This document shows, piece by piece, positions 43,868 through 55,388 of a stretch of DNA of 64,000 bases (the first letter of the stretch is position 1; each line of letters begins with the position of its first letter). A program made the translations under genes and the position numbers. The notes beneath the pieces are model-generated. The model did not search any database. It saw only the letters and a program-made list of their open reading frames with translations, and was not told the DNA's origin. Source of the stretch: Cepaea nemoralis (Eukaryota > Mollusca > Gastropoda > Stylommatophora > Helicidae); assembly GCA_014155875.1 (NCBI GenBank), contig JACEFZ010004117.1, forward strand, positions 441,001-505,000. The letters run 5' to 3'.

Positions 43868-44190
43868 TAATGTCAACGACCTGTCACAGACATGCCACTG
43901 AATGTCATCGACCTTCATTACATGTCATCGACCGGCTGCCGAATGTCATCGACCGGCTGCCGAATGTCATCGGCCAGCCTTTGTATCTCTTCGACCGGCC
44001 ACTGAATGTCATCGACCGGCCACTGGATGTCATCGACCGATCACTGAATGTCATCGACCTGCCATTTAATGTCATTACCCTGTCATTGAATGTTAACGAC
44101 CGGCCAGTGAATGTCATCTACTTGACATTATATGACATCGATCAATCGTTAAATGTCATCACCTGCTACTAAATATGTTGACCTACCACT
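43868..44190. repeat. 21-bp tandem array, about 14 copies
   Basis: The unit is 'aatgtcatcgaccggccactg', diverging to the right. The multiple-of-three period explains the open frames. Confidence 0.92.
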
Positions 44191-44274
44191 GAATGCCATC
44201 GGCCTACCACCAAATGACACGGATCTATCGCTTAGTGCCATCGCCATTAAATTATTTCTGTGCACTAATGTACC

Positions 44275-44665
44275 AACAAAGTGTTAGGACATTATGTAAA
44301 TGGATTGTTTACACGAGCCTACAGACACATTGTAGGACATTGTGTAAATGGGTTGCTTACGGGAGCCTACAGACACATGGTAGGACATTGTGTAAATGGA
44401 TTGTTTACACGAGCCTACAGACACATGGTAGGAAATTGTTTAAATGGGTTACATGCATTATTCTACAAGCACGTTGGTAAGACAGTGTTTAAATGTGTTA
44501 CATGCACTGACCTAACATACATTCGCAGGACAGTGTTTAAATGTGTTATTTCCATTAGTCTGCAAACGCATTTGGTAGGACATTGTTTAATTTGGTGACA
44601 TTCACTGGTCTACAAATTCATGGGTAGGCCAGTGTTTAAATGTATTGTATGCATTAACCTAACAG
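44275..44665. repeat. 48-bp tandem array, about 8 copies
   Basis: The unit is 'gtaggacattgtgtaaatgg' + 'attgtttacacgagcctaca' + 'gacacatg'. The first three copies are nearly uniform and the later ones degenerate. Confidence 0.9.
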
Positions 44666-45060
44666 CACAGCAAATCCTGCTTGGATGCTAAGCTGTTGCA
44701 GGGCTGCATGTATTCCCAGACAGTGCCCACATCATGCGCACCCAATCTCATCATATGGACTCCTGGGGTGTCCTGAAAATGTGATCTCGGCGGAGTAACA
44801 CTAACCATATTACCACTCGTTCGGTTACCGACACATGGGCCTATAACCGTATCCCTGATATTCCTTCGTGGCGTGTAATAGGGCTTTGACTTAACTCCAG
44901 TGATGGTGTAATTGCGACAGCGATGGTTTATGTATATATAGTTGCGTGAGGAGAAGTGTAAGCATGAAGTATGATATGTTCGTATTGATCAACAACGCAA
45001 ACTTTAATAAAAGAGTAATGATGAAAGCCATGGTTTGTGCATATTGTTGCACGAACAACA
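44666..45060. other. no recognised feature
   Basis: Nothing recognisable. Confidence 0.4.
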
Positions 45061-45600
45061 GTTTAAGCAGGAGGGATTATAAGTTTGTTTAGGTGAATTC
45101 GATTTTAGGAGCATGCATCTTTCCCATTTCAACATACGCCTGTGAGACCTGAACTCTTTCTAAACAAGCTGAACAGCGCATAAATGCTTATGAATATAAA
45201 TGTTACAGTTGGGTTCTAAGAGTATCTTGGATACAGAAATGTACAAATGTATCCGTACGACAAGATCTGAATATTGAAGAAGGTTAGCTTCTAAAGACGA
45301 TTCAAAGAAAATTAAAATATTTTGGTGACTTGAAACGTCATGAAAGTTTTGAGGGAACAATAAAGAGGGGTATATGCTCGGGAAGAGAGGAAGAGGAAGT
45401 TCAAAGAGAAGATGGTTGCAGGATGTGGCAGATGATCCCCAGATGGATGTATCGGTCGCAGGACATTGTGCTTAAGACCGAGGAGATTTCCGGACGGTTA
45501 TTATGGCAGCGAGAATCTACAAAGGACATGCTACTGAATTAATTTTTTCCGGAAGGTTATTATGGCAGCGAGAATCTACAAAGGACATGCTACTGAATGA
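45061..45600 (+). pseudogene. RTE-like LINE ORF2 C-terminus with terminal 59-bp duplication
   Basis: ISTYACET.TLSKQAEQRINAYEY, WVLRVSWIQKCTNVSVRQDL, then KYFGDLKRHESFEGTIKRGI and a GREEEEVQR stretch. The order matches YGCETWTL...LLRISWT..TNESVR...KYFGH.KRHE.LE..I.EG.V of LINE C-termini. The last 59 bp (45490-45548) occur again at 45549-45600 with about two changes. Confidence 0.78.
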
Positions 45601-45644
45601 ATAAGTGAATTCTTAACCGCTTTCCTCCTTCCCTGCCCCCTTTC

Positions 45645-45672
45645 TCTCCCCCCCCCCCCCCCCCCCCCCCCC
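45645..45672. repeat. poly(C) tract
   Basis: About 24 consecutive C. Other G/C homopolymers of 9-18 bases occur at 46866, 48034, 53967, 56317, 56800, 58956 and 61772; exact lengths of such runs are unreliable in assemblies. Confidence 0.9.
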
Positions 45673-46199
45673 GTCTTCAATACTACTGCAACAATACAAG
45701 GAATTAATGAATAGGTGAATGGGTGGCCGGGTTGGGTATCCTCAATCGAAAAAGTGAAGTAACTCCTTTCCTCTACTAAGCTTCGGGCACTCTTGTGGAG
45801 TACCGCTTAACCCACCCCACCCCCTTTATGTTGAGGGTCACGAAGAGCCATGCCAGCAGGTGGTGGATGGAGCTGGGCAGCAGCCGACAGATAGTTGGTG
45901 GTTATGGCCTCGACCGTAGGCAATGGATGAGGAGACAATGGCTGCGGTCACCGACCCGTATGGCCACTGCCAGTAAGAAAAGCAATGGTTAACTGCTTTC
46001 TGTGCAGGTGCCTCGTATAGCATATCTTTATGCAGCAACCGTAGACAGCCATGATCTCAAACACCACACCACACACCACATGAATTATAAAGAGAAAACG
46101 ATAGCTGAATAAGATAAACTGCATGCTACCGACAATCACAGTTGCGTTGACAGGTATCGAACTGTTACTACTGATATCATCATAAAGTGTTGCACCACT
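45673..46199. other. no recognised feature
   Basis: No motif-bearing ORF or repeat seen. Confidence 0.4.
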
Positions 46200-46695
46200 T
46201 TGGTATGATCGTGGAGCTTGGTTATTGTGAAACTGTGATTGGGAAGCTTTGCTGATTGTGAAGCTTGCTGATCGTGAAGCTTGCAGAATGTGAAGCTAGC
46301 AGAATGTGAAGCTTTCATATTGTGAAATTTGCAAATTGTGTAGTTTGCAGATTGTAAAGCTTGCTGATTGTGAAGCTTGCAGATTGTGAAGTTTGCAGAT
46401 TGTAAAGCTTGCAGATTGTGATGCTTGCAGATTGACAAGCTTGCAGATTTTAAAAAGGTTGTAGATTGTGAAGCTTGTTGACTGTGAAGCTTGCTGACTG
46501 TGAAGTTTGCATATTGTGAAGCTTGCAGATTGGGAAGTTTGCAGATTGGAAAGTCTGCACATTGTGAAGTTTGCAGATTGTGAAGTCTGCAGATTGTGAA
46601 TTTTTGTAGATTGTGAAGCTTGCAGATTGTGATGTTTGCAGATCATGAAACTATGATTGTAAAGCTTGCTGGTTATGAAGCTTGCTGATTGTGAA
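46200..46695. repeat. 15-16-bp tandem array, degenerate
   Basis: About 30 units of 'agattgtgaagcttgc' with variants tttgc, ctgat and catat. Most of the array lies within one 0.5-kb block. Confidence 0.92.
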
Positions 46696-46945
46696 GTTTG
46701 CCGGAAATGTCCGCAGTCGCACCTCTGCAGCTAGGCGACGACAACAACCGCTTATGGTGGAATAGGTCTTGCAAGGACCGCTCCCCACACCTGTAGAGGG
46801 CGTGGAGGGGACACAGGTTTAGTGGAATTAGCCCAGGGGAAGAGCTGGATTCCCCTGGAGCATGGGGGGGGGGGGCAACCGTAAGCTGGTAACTGGATAG
46901 GTGACATCTATTGGGCCATAGCTAGCCACCGAGGTGGAAGTGAGG

Positions 46946-47115
46946 CCGGAGGGAAACTGCTCGAGGGAAACTGCTCGAGGGAAACTGCTCGAGGGAAACT
47001 GCTCGAGGGAAACTGCTCGAGGGAAACTGCTCGAGAAAGATGCCGGCTATCCCGCTGTAAATTACGGTGCAGTGACTTACGGTGCAGTGACTTACGGTGC
47101 AGTGACTTTGGGTGC
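46946..47115. repeat. two adjacent 15-bp arrays
   Basis: 46951-47034: six or seven perfect 'gagggaaactgctc'/'gggaaactgctcgag' units. 47065-47113: four 'cggtgcagtgactta' units. The two unit sequences are unrelated. Confidence 0.93.
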
Positions 47116-47185
47116 AGTTATACATTGCACCAAGAGCTCAATGTTCGTCTTTCCGAGGACGGGGGTTGATGGCTCCTCGGCAGAC

Positions 47186-47290
47186 ACGCTTCAATCAATC
47201 ATGTGCCATGCCGGAAAGCGTGGGCGGCCATGACTCGCCATTTCACTCGATCACCAGAGTCGTGGATCAGCTCAGTGTAGCGACATTAAT
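47186..47290 (-). pseudogene. LINE 3'-end fragment
   Basis: 'catgtgccatgccggaaagc', 'ttcactcgatcaccagagtc' and 'gtggatcagctcagtgt' match the 3' end of the LINE at 63118-63200; a tgattgat-type tail lies on its left. Confidence 0.7.
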
Positions 47291-47619
47291 GAGGGATTAT
47301 CACAACAAACGATCGTCTCGAAGGTGGATATGCAGAACAGGAAGACGTCATAACCCAAGCGCCCCCCCCCCCTTTTTTTTTTTTAAAGAGTGTACGGGAG
47401 GTAAATGGGGCAGAAACATTCCTCGAGGAAGCTCCCCCCACACACACACACACACCGCCCGCTTCTGAAGATCGGAACCCTTATATCGTGCTTGCTCCAC
47501 GGCGGAGTTGTAATCACTGTATATATACGTTCGTTATTAATGTGGGGTCAAAATTCAAGTATCTATGCACATGGGTAACAAATAGAAGATGTATCACAGA
47601 TATAAAGGCAGGAATAAAT
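47291..47619. other. no recognised feature
   Basis: Contains a C10T12 run at 47366-47386 and a short (CA)n at 47441-47454; otherwise nothing. Confidence 0.4.
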
Positions 47620-47860
47620 GTTTTGCATATCCTTTACAGGACATCGCTGTCAACACCAGCATCTTTCAGCTGTATGTTGATTTCTTGGCAAGATTACGCT
47701 CAGTAGTTTGCCATTGCTTTCTGAGCGGCCGGCTCAGTTATCCCGCAAGTCACCAGCGGGGGTCGAACCGCTCCCAGCTCTCGCCCTGCTACGAGACTGC
47801 GTGATAAACGGGATTACGGAGAAAGTGTTGTAACCCCTCGGCCAGAGAGACCGGCAAAGG
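47620..47860 (-). repeat. SINE-C, near-complete copy
   Basis: On the minus strand the head reads 'ctctggccgaggggttacaa' (box A), box B is 'cggttcgacccccgctgg', then the conserved body and 'gtcctgtaaaggatatg' tail. It is the clearest tRNA-derived head of this family here. Confidence 0.87.
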
Positions 47861-48097
47861 AAGGAATAGGGCGGGCAAAACATAGATTTTATTAACTGAA
47901 GAACATCTTATTGCAATAACTGCCTATCTATGGACGTAAGTACAAGAGTTAATGCATGTTACATAGAACTAAGATTTAACATTTGGCTGTGACTGTTGTA
48001 CAATCAGTATAAATGCAAATAATTTCTTCCCCACCCCCCCCCCCCCCCCAGATCTCCGAGATGTGATTATATAGAAGAATGCTGAAAATTCCTTCAT

Positions 48098-48345
48098 CAT
48101 CATCATCATGTTCCACTTTTGCCGTCACGCAGCGTGGGGAGCAATAATTGGCGTTCCGGCGCCCGATTAGTGGCACTGGATAGTGTCATTCCGGGTGATT
48201 GTACAGTGTCTTTGATGTCGTCAATCCATTTTCTTCTCGGGCGTGCTCTTGCCCTTTTCGCAGATGATCTTTGATGGTAGTTGATGGTGTTGCATTCTAA
48301 CGAGATGGCCAAACCATTTGATCTTTTGTCTGTCGATAAATGTGG
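48098..48345 (-). pseudogene. RTE-like LINE 3' end
   Basis: Minus strand KRARARPRRKWIDDIKDTVQ, PGMTLSSATNRAPER, then a (gat)n tail at 48098-48110. Same lineage as the insert at 10.92-11.14 kb (RARGRPRRKWID). Confidence 0.8.
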
Positions 48346-48459
48346 CACAGGGTATTGATCTCACTGTCTGTCTGATAACAACAAAATGAATAATATTCTA
48401 AATGGTTTTTGTTATTTTAGAAAGCTAAGAATAAAATATATTTTTTTTTAAAGTATATC

Positions 48460-48715
48460 ACTAACATCGGAAAGAGGCAGATGTCATTTTTTTTGCCACA
48501 TAATGAGAATAGAAAAGACTTGATCATGTGGTGACAACTCGAAATATTTGTGGAAGGAGGGACAGAGGAAGGCAACCAGAGAAGATTCGTGACAGCCTTG
48601 TTTCATGTCACCCAAGTGTGTCAGCTCACGTATTGATATATACTGTTTAAGATCGCAACTCGCGGAGAAGCGTGATCGCCCGTGCCAGTCGACAAGGCAC
48701 TTGACGATGATTCTT
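48460..48715 (+). pseudogene. RTE-like LINE ORF2 C-terminus
   Basis: Decayed RKRQMSFFLPHNENRKDLIM, LEIFVEGGTEEG, then 'caaggcacttgacgatgatt' at the 3' end, paralleling the FFGHVMR..LEH...TG..GRR segment and tail of the 57.4-57.8 kb copy. Confidence 0.6.
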
Positions 48716-48784
48716 TTCTTGGTATATATTTTATTTGGTAAATAAACCGGGCAGCGGCGTGTTTATCTATACCATTTAACTGTA

Positions 48785-50885
48785 TATGTGTTATATAGTT
48801 ATCTCTATCGTTTAACGTGTATATCTCTGCTATATGTTTGCCTGTACCGTATATTTGTGCTATATGTTTACCTCTACCGTTTAATGTGTATATTTGCCCT
48901 ATATGTTTATCTCTACCGTTTAATGTGTATATTTGCGCTATATGTTTATCTATACCGTTTAATGTGTATATCTGTGCTACATGTTTATCTCTACCCTTTA
49001 ACGTGTATGTCTGTGTTATATGTTTATCTATACCGTTTAATGTGTATATCTGTGCTATATGTTTATCTATACCGTTTAATGTGTATATATGTGCTATATG
49101 TTTATCTCTACCCTTTAACGTGTATATCTGTGCTATATGTTTATCTCTACTGTTTAACGTGTATATCTGTGCTATATGTTTATCTATACCGTTTAACGTG
49201 TATATCTGTGCTATATGTTTATCTATACCGTTTAATGTGTATATATGTGCTATATGTTTATCTCTACCCTTTAACGTGTATATCTGTGCTTATTGTTTAT
49301 CTCTACTGTTTAACGTGTATATCTGTGCTATATGTTTATCTATACCGTTTAACGTGTATATCTGTGCTATATGTTTATCTCTACCGTTTAACTTGTATAT
49401 CAGTGCTATATGTTTATCTATACCGTTTAACGTGTATATTTGCGCTATATGTTTATCTCTACCGTTTAATGTGTATATCTGTGCTATATGTTTATTTCTA
49501 CCCTTTAACGTGTATGTCTGCGCTATATGTTTATCTCTACTGTTTAACGTGTATATCAGCGCTATATGTTTATCTATACCGTTTAACGTGTATATCTGTG
49601 CTATATGTTTATCTCTACCGTTTAACTTGTATATCAGTGCTATATGTTTATCTATACCGTTTAACGTGTATATCTGTGCTATATGTTTATTTATACCGTT
49701 TAATGTGTATATCTGTGCTATATGTTTATCTATACCGTTTAATGTGTATATCTGTGCTATATGTTTATCTATACCGTTTAATGTGTATATATGTGCTATA
49801 TGTTTATCTCTACCCTTTAACGTGTATATATGTGCTATATGTTTATCTCTACCCTTTAACGTGTATGTCTGCGCTATATGTTTATCTATACCGTTTAATG
49901 TGTATATCTGTGCTATATGTTTATCTATACCGTTTAATGTGTATATATGTGCTATATGTTTATCTCTACCCTTTAACGTGTATATCTGTGCTTATTGTTT
50001 ATCTCTACTGTTTAACGTGTATATCTGTGCTATATGTTTATCTATACCGTTTAACGTGTATATCAGCGCTATATGTTTATCTATACCGTTTAATGTGTAT
50101 ATCTGTGCTATATGTTTATCTCTACCGTTTAATGTGTATATTTGCGCTATATGTTTATCTATACCGTTTAACTTGTATATCTGCGCTATATGTTTATCTC
50201 TACCGTTTAACTTGTATATCTGTGCTATATGTTTATCTCTACCGTTTAATGTGTATATTTGCGCTATATGTTTATCTATACCGTTTAATGTGTATATCTG
50301 TGCTATATGTTTATCTCTACCCTTTAACGTGTATGTCTGCACTATATGTTTATCTATACCGTTTAATGTGTATGTCTGCACTATATGTTTATCTATACCG
50401 TTTAATGTGTATGTCTGCGCTATATGTTTATCTATACCGTTTAACGTGTATATCTGTGCTATATGTTTATCTCTACCCTTTAACGTGTATGTCTGCACTA
50501 TATGTTTATCTATACCGTTTAATGTGTATGTCTGCACTATATGTTTATCTATACCGTTTAATGTGTATATCTGTGCTATATGTTTATCTCTACCGTTTAA
50601 CTTGTATATCTGTGCTATATGTTTATTTCTACTGTTTAATGTGTATATCTGTGCTATATGTTTATCTATACCGTTTAACGTGTATGTCTGTGCTATATGT
50701 TTATCTATACCGTTTAATGTGTATATCTGTGCTATATGTTTATCTATACCGTTTAACTTGTATATCTGTGCCATATGTTTATCTCTACTGTTTAATGTGT
50801 ATATCTATGCTATATGTTTATCTATACCGTTTAACGTGTATATCTGTGCTACATGTTTACCTGTACCGTTTCAGTGTAGATCTGT
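48785..50885. repeat. 39-bp satellite, about 53 copies
   Basis: The unit is 'gtgtatatctgtgctatatg' + 'tttatctataccgtttaac'. The period is 13 codons and the unit lacks stops in several frames, so two plus-strand frames stay open for about 700 codons (13-residue repeats VYICAICLSIPFN and CISVLYVYLYRLM) and one minus frame for 260. Variants (ctctaccctt, tgcgct, cttattg) recur in blocks such as 49086-49330 and 49780-50030, suggesting higher-order copying. Degenerate copies trail to about 51080. Confidence 0.96.
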
Positions 50886-51080
50886 GTATATATTTATGTA
50901 TGTAATTTACATGTAGATCTGTGAAATACGTTTACCTATACCGTTTACGTATTATTATTCTTTCTCCCTTTTTCCCCCTTTTGCGTATAGATTTGTAATA
51001 CATGTTTGCTTATACTGTTTACGAGTAGCTGTGTGCTATACGGTTGCATATATCGGCCACATGTAGATCTGTTATACACG

Positions 51081-51995
51081 CAACATGTGTCCTACAGTTA
51101 TATAGCATAAAAAGTAACTGTTAGATCAAATACACCTGCGCAATGCGGTTTCCTGGCGTCACTATGAATAAAGTGCAAATCATTATTCACGCTTGCTGTT
51201 GTGTATATTATCCGTTCATTGTTGTCATTGTTTGGTAAATCAACACACGTTGCCACAAGTTCTCCTCCGACTTACCCCGGATATAAATGCTATCACTAAC
51301 TGTTCAACTAGTTGTCTCTACGATTGCATGAATTGTGGGCGCCTTCTTCTAATGCCTTCGCCAATTCTAGCTGTGTACTAAACTTTCATTGCTTCTTCTC
51401 CTTTGTACACCTTCAGCCATCACCATGAATATATATTAAGTAAGCAGCTGTCAATTTGAGACAGTTTTCGTCCATTCTTTGTCGTGTAACTCAAGTCATT
51501 TGAAAATGACGCAAACGTTGAACCGCATAAATACGTTGCTGGAAGATTAAAAGATTGCTCAAAACTTGATCCTCGTTGAAATGTTTAGTTGAAAATGCTT
51601 CGTGTGTTCATACCAGCAGGTAAATCTATGTGTATATAAGACAGAAGAAAACAGGTCCCGAAGCAGTGATCTGTTATGGATCTGTGATGTGATAGGACCA
51701 TCGCGTTGATTTATTTTGTTTTTTTAACCTGAATGCACGCAGGAATAGGTGGGCAGTCTTTCCTTCACTTAGGGGACGACGAACGCAGGCGAACTTTTGT
51801 CCGACAGCCCCAATGACATTATCAGCGTAGCCTCCTAGTGATAACTCCAACGGGCACAGCGTGCCGATTATTATAATATATTAATATTCCTATTTCTTGA
51901 GTAGTCCGGCCAAGAACTGATCGTGCTTCTAGATGTGTGTAGTGTTTCGGTGGCATATACCTATACATATGGCCGTGACAGCATTGTAGTTGACA
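51081..51995. other. no recognised feature
   Basis: Mixed sequence after the satellite's degenerate edge; no ORF or repeat recognised. Confidence 0.4.
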
Positions 51996-52145
51996 TGTTA
52001 GCTTACCGACACAGCCGTCCTGAGTTCAATGCCCAGTAGTGTCAACCTTTGATTGTATGGACCGGCGCGGTTATGAGGTTACCCATCCTACTAAAATGAG
52101 TAGTGGATAATTTTCAGAATTTTCTGGAAGAGCAGGGAATTATAT
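51996..52145 (+). repeat. SINE-D-like copy, diverged
   Basis: 'cgtcctgagttcaatgccc' (box B-like) followed by 'acccatcctactaaaatgag', corresponding to the cctaaaatgagt block of SINE-D. Confidence 0.5.
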
Positions 52146-52650
52146 ACCTTATTATACCGTGACTTGGTACATATGTAGCGGTCTAACATTTCACACCTCT
52201 GTGGTGGTTCTGGCATTTGATTACTTATGCCTTTTGCTGTACCCTCGTGTGTACTTTTATTATGTTATAACGTAACAAATTACGTTTTAATTCAGCGCCT
52301 AGCTTTATATCGGATTTGCAAAGCTATTTGATCTAATCGGATTATGGTCGATGTCATAACTACGTGAAGAGGTATGCATTACACGTGGAAGCTTGGGATG
52401 TTGGCACAGCTATAATACCTGCGAGTGACAAGAGAGATGTGATGCATACGTGTCGGCTGTTACTCACAAAAGACACTGCAATGGAACCGGCATTAAAGAA
52501 CAACATTCAATTAACGATTTTAACATGATGGGTTCGAAATCTGTTGTCTGTAAATGACTCGTTTTCGTCCGTGAAGGAACATTTTAGTCTGGATATACAG
52601 AAAGTGTCAATCAACATCAGGCGGACAGGGTAGGCTGTTGGATTAATTAC
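52146..52650. other. no recognised feature
   Basis: Nothing recognisable. Confidence 0.4.
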
Positions 52651-52654
52651 GGAA

Positions 52655-52722
52655 GAGATTTGATCACCCGTGAACATGTCCTGTGTTTCATGATGATCAT
52701 CTGAACTGAACTGAACAAGAAT
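52655..52722 (+). repeat. tail fragment related to the RT/RNase H LINE 3' end
   Basis: 'gatcacccgtgaacatgtcc' and 'ctgaactgaactgaacaag' parallel 33357-33425 (gagcacctatggacatgtcc ... ctgaactgaacag). Confidence 0.5.
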
Positions 52723-52754
52723 GTGTATTCACGGACCATATCGTCTGTATGACC

Positions 52755-52835
52755 TACAGCCCGTGTAGTCGAGCTATACTCTGTGTTTGATCATGCCTCT
52801 GTTCGAGTTTCAATCCTCGGCTCGGATAGTTAAAC
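52755..52835 (+). repeat. tRNA-like SINE head, orphan
   Basis: 'cccgtgtagtcgagctatac' and 'gttcgagtttcaatcctcgg' have the spacing of box A and box B; no known tail follows. Confidence 0.4.
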
Positions 52836-53007
52836 TGACCAAGCTGTCTGCACGGAATGACGGATATTCTTCCAATGGTAATGTATTTTTTTTTAAATTT
52901 ATTATTGGCGTAAGATTTTACAGATATTAAGTCTGTTTTTGTTGTGATTCTTGTTTTGTTAATGTCTGCATATCTGCACCTTTATATAAATTGTGTTACA
53001 TAGTCAG

Positions 53008-53076
53008 AACAAACTACTGAACGTAAATTTGCCAAGAAATCACAAACAGCCCAAAAATACTGGGTTGACTGCGACT
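53008..53076 (+). repeat. SINE-C core fragment
   Basis: 'caaactactgaacgtaaatt', 'gccaagaaatcacaaacagc', then 'tgggttgactgcgactg'. Confidence 0.7.
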
Positions 53077-53087
53077 GTTATATTATA

Positions 53088-53310
53088 GTGGGCCACGGTG
53101 TAATGGTTAGGACGTTATGCTAACAGTGGCATGCGTCCGGTCGGGTAAGGGTTCCGTGCCTGTTTTCGTCGTTTGCTACGGGAGGGGAAGACAGGCCACC
53201 TATTCCTTCGTGCAACCAGGCCTGCAAAAATGTGATGGTCCATACATTTCACGCGCTCACAGCAAGTTCCTGTTATGGGATTTGTGTTTATTACTGTCCG
53301 TCTGTCATTG
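53088..53310 (+). repeat. SINE-E copy
   Basis: Head 'ccacggtgtaatggttagga' (Val-like box A), then 'cgtttgctacgggaggggaa', 'caggccacctattccttcg' and 'aaaatgtgatggtcc'. Confidence 0.78.
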
Positions 53311-53404
53311 CTTTTGCATAGATAGCATTTAAGAGACTTTATTCCGGCTCCGCTCTCAGATATTCGGTCCCCATCCAAGCGTTTTTCTTTTACATTGACC
53401 TCTT

Positions 53405-53530
53405 CTGCCAGATCGACCTAGCCTAAAATTAGTACCAGAGAAGTTTTGGGGGCGGGAGAGGGGCTGTGTGATAACGAACACATCACCCGTCGGGTACCGG
53501 TTGGTCTATAAAATATGGGACTATCACCGT
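53405..53530 (+). repeat. SINE-D tail
   Basis: 'cagatcgacctagcctaaaa', 'gtaccagagaagtttt' and 'acatcacccgtcgggtaccg'. Confidence 0.7.
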
Positions 53531-53606
53531 ATTTCCGGTACACATCAACGTGTGGGAAATAGTCCTATACTTTACTTAACTTTGATTATTACTTAGGTTC
53601 GAAGTT

Positions 53607-53855
53607 GCGTGGCCGAACGGTTAAGAGCTTCAATTTCTGGTGCGCTGATGGCGGGGTAGAGGGTTCTATAACTACACCGGTCAGTTGGAATTAAACGTTG
53701 GGTTCTCGTCCTTGACTTAGGGATGTAAATTACAAGTTCATCAAAAATCAGAGGGGGTTCGCCTGATGGGAAGCTGGCCTACAAGCAAATATCAGTCAAG
53801 TGGGGATTACGCTACGCTCGAGTTTAAAGCGAACGAACGAAAAAAACATCATACT
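53607..53855 (+). repeat. SINE-A copy
   Basis: Head 'gtggccgaacggttaagagc', then 'gtgcgctgatggcggggtag' (box B damaged), 'cgtccttgacttagggatgt', and the tail 'aaagcgaacgaacgaaaaaa' intact. Confidence 0.85.
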
Positions 53856-54039
53856 TACATATGTATGTACACATGGGCGTACATACGTACGTATTTATGT
53901 GTTAATATGATTATGTGTGTGTTTTTGTGTGTGGTGTGGTGTGTGTGTGTGTGTGTGTGAGGGGGGAGTGGGGGGGGGGGGAGTCTTTGTCAGATATACT
54001 AAGCTACCGTATAACAGTAAATGGTACTACCTGCTTTCT

Positions 54040-54425
54040 GTTAGCGCCGAATGTTGTGTGGCGCTCTTCAGACCCGACACCCCACATTGTGCCAAAAGCA
54101 TCGGGCGGAGAAGCACAATTAAGAGGGTAAACACCTATCGAGGAAATGCAACATAAAGACTAAATGTCATTTCAGGGCAGACCAGACCCTAAGCCTTGAT
54201 CGGCAACTGGTCTAGGATGAAAGCTAACACAGGCGGATAGTTAGAGCATTGCTTTGTTGATCCGGCAGCTTTTGCAGCTTGTCTTGTTCCATTTATATCG
54301 GTGTTCTCTTTCCTCTGGAGTAAACTAGGCAGGCCGAGGGAGGGATCATACAGCATTAGCAACATATGGTCTCTAATTCAGCCCAGTTTTTGTGCTATTT
54401 GAGAGGCATAACTTCATCTCTGGTT
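54040..54425 (+). repeat. dispersed repeat G, longest uninterrupted copy
   Basis: 'cagacccgacaccccacatt', 'gggcagaccagaccctaagc', 'cggcaactggtctaggatga', 'gatccggcagcttttgcagc' and 'ggccgagggagggatc'. It shows that the two 39.3-40.2 kb halves belong together. No tRNA boxes, TIRs or ORF seen; class unknown. Confidence 0.78.
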
Positions 54426-54720
54426 TCCACCATGGGTGGTAGTTATTAAGCCGTATTTGTTTTTTCTTTTACGCAAAGCGTAACAAACGCGCGCAATATT
54501 TACAACTTTGAGATTGTATGCATATATACATCAACAAACACGAAACTGTTGTCATTATCCATGCAGACTGCATCTAAGGTACTTGGCACGGTTAACCTCC
54601 ACAATAATTATCCCATAAATGTCACTACATCATGTATGTTGATCGATCGACCTCGGAGGTTCATCAGTTGGCACAGCCTATCACAGCAGTCCGCCATCTA
54701 TAATCCCAGTTAAGACGTTT
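54426..54720. other. no recognised feature
   Basis: Nothing recognisable. Confidence 0.4.
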
Positions 54721-54721
54721 C

Positions 54722-54955
54722 TTGTTAACAAACGTCATCAGCCATCATTACGAAAAATACGTTTCTGTCATGGACCAATCAGACACCGCTGACAGCCGTA
54801 AAATGGTTAGAGAAATTAGACGTACATGGTCTAGATCTGCATATAATCAGACTGCAGCTGGTATCATTAGTATTGTGACTCTTCGCTGGCTGTTGAAGAT
54901 GAGGACGGAGCACGTTTAGGAATGTCGCGAGTGCCTTGATGTCGTCTTTGACTCA
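54722..54955 (+). pseudogene. LINE ORF2 C-terminus
   Basis: SAYNQTAAGIISIVTLRWLL and MRTEHV, stop, ECRECLDVV resemble the VNQHRTGTIS..TL...L..GSEHLWTCPEC end of the RT/RNase H LINE. The 3' side 'actcaactcagttcagtc' is a short tandem tail. Confidence 0.62.
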
Positions 54956-55108
54956 ACTCAGTTCAGTCAAGATTTCTGGACACGTTGTGAGGAGACATAA
55001 ACTTGAAAACGTGTTGACAATTTGCAAGCTTGAAGGAGAGAAAAAAAAATGAACGAAAAGACAGATGGCTTCACCACTTCGCATAATCAGGAGACGAACA
55101 CAGACCTA
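54956..55108 (+). pseudogene. RTE-like LINE C-terminal segment preceding the 37-bp array
   Basis: VKISGHVVRRHKLENVLTIC and KLEGEKKNERKDRWLHHFA follow FFGHVMRR.KLEN.VTTGKLEGKR.RGRQR of RTE-like LINEs. The sequence passes directly into the 37-bp array. Confidence 0.75.
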
Positions 55109-55388
55109 ATCCAGGTCTCATATGAGATGGCACACCATGATCGCCCACCAAGTCTCGTGTGAGATGGCACACCATGATCGCCCACCAAGTCTCGTACCAA
55201 GTCTCGTGTGAGATGGCACACCATGATCGCCCACCAAGTCTCGTGTGAGATGGCACACTATGATCACCCACCAAGTCTCGTATGAGATGGCACACCATGA
55301 TCGCCCACCAAGTCTCGTGTGAGATGGCACACTATGATTACCCACCAAGTCTCGTGTGAGATGGCACACCATGATCGCCCACCCTCGC
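55109..55388. repeat. 37-bp satellite seeded in a LINE C-terminus
   Basis: The unit is 'gagatggcacaccatgatcg' + 'cccaccaagtctcgtgt', about 7-8 copies. One frame of a unit reads RWHTMIAHQVSC, close to the RDRxRWRTMIAxAxRxGT end of the LINE ORF2. The last copy passes into non-repeated 'gcccaccctcgcggcttgcc'. Confidence 0.85.

Noticed and set aside
43868..44598. ORFs of 95-105 codons
   Set aside because: Created by the 21- and 48-bp tandem arrays whose periods are multiples of three.
45645..45672. Poly(C) tract as a functional element
   Set aside because: Several similar G/C homopolymers occur in the window; length is likely assembly noise and no context suggests function.
48788..50916. Two 700-codon repetitive 'membrane-like' ORFs and a 260-codon antisense ORF
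   Set aside because: The 39-bp period is a multiple of three and the unit lacks stops; both plus frames are equally open, which is expected of a satellite, and no start context or exon structure is visible.
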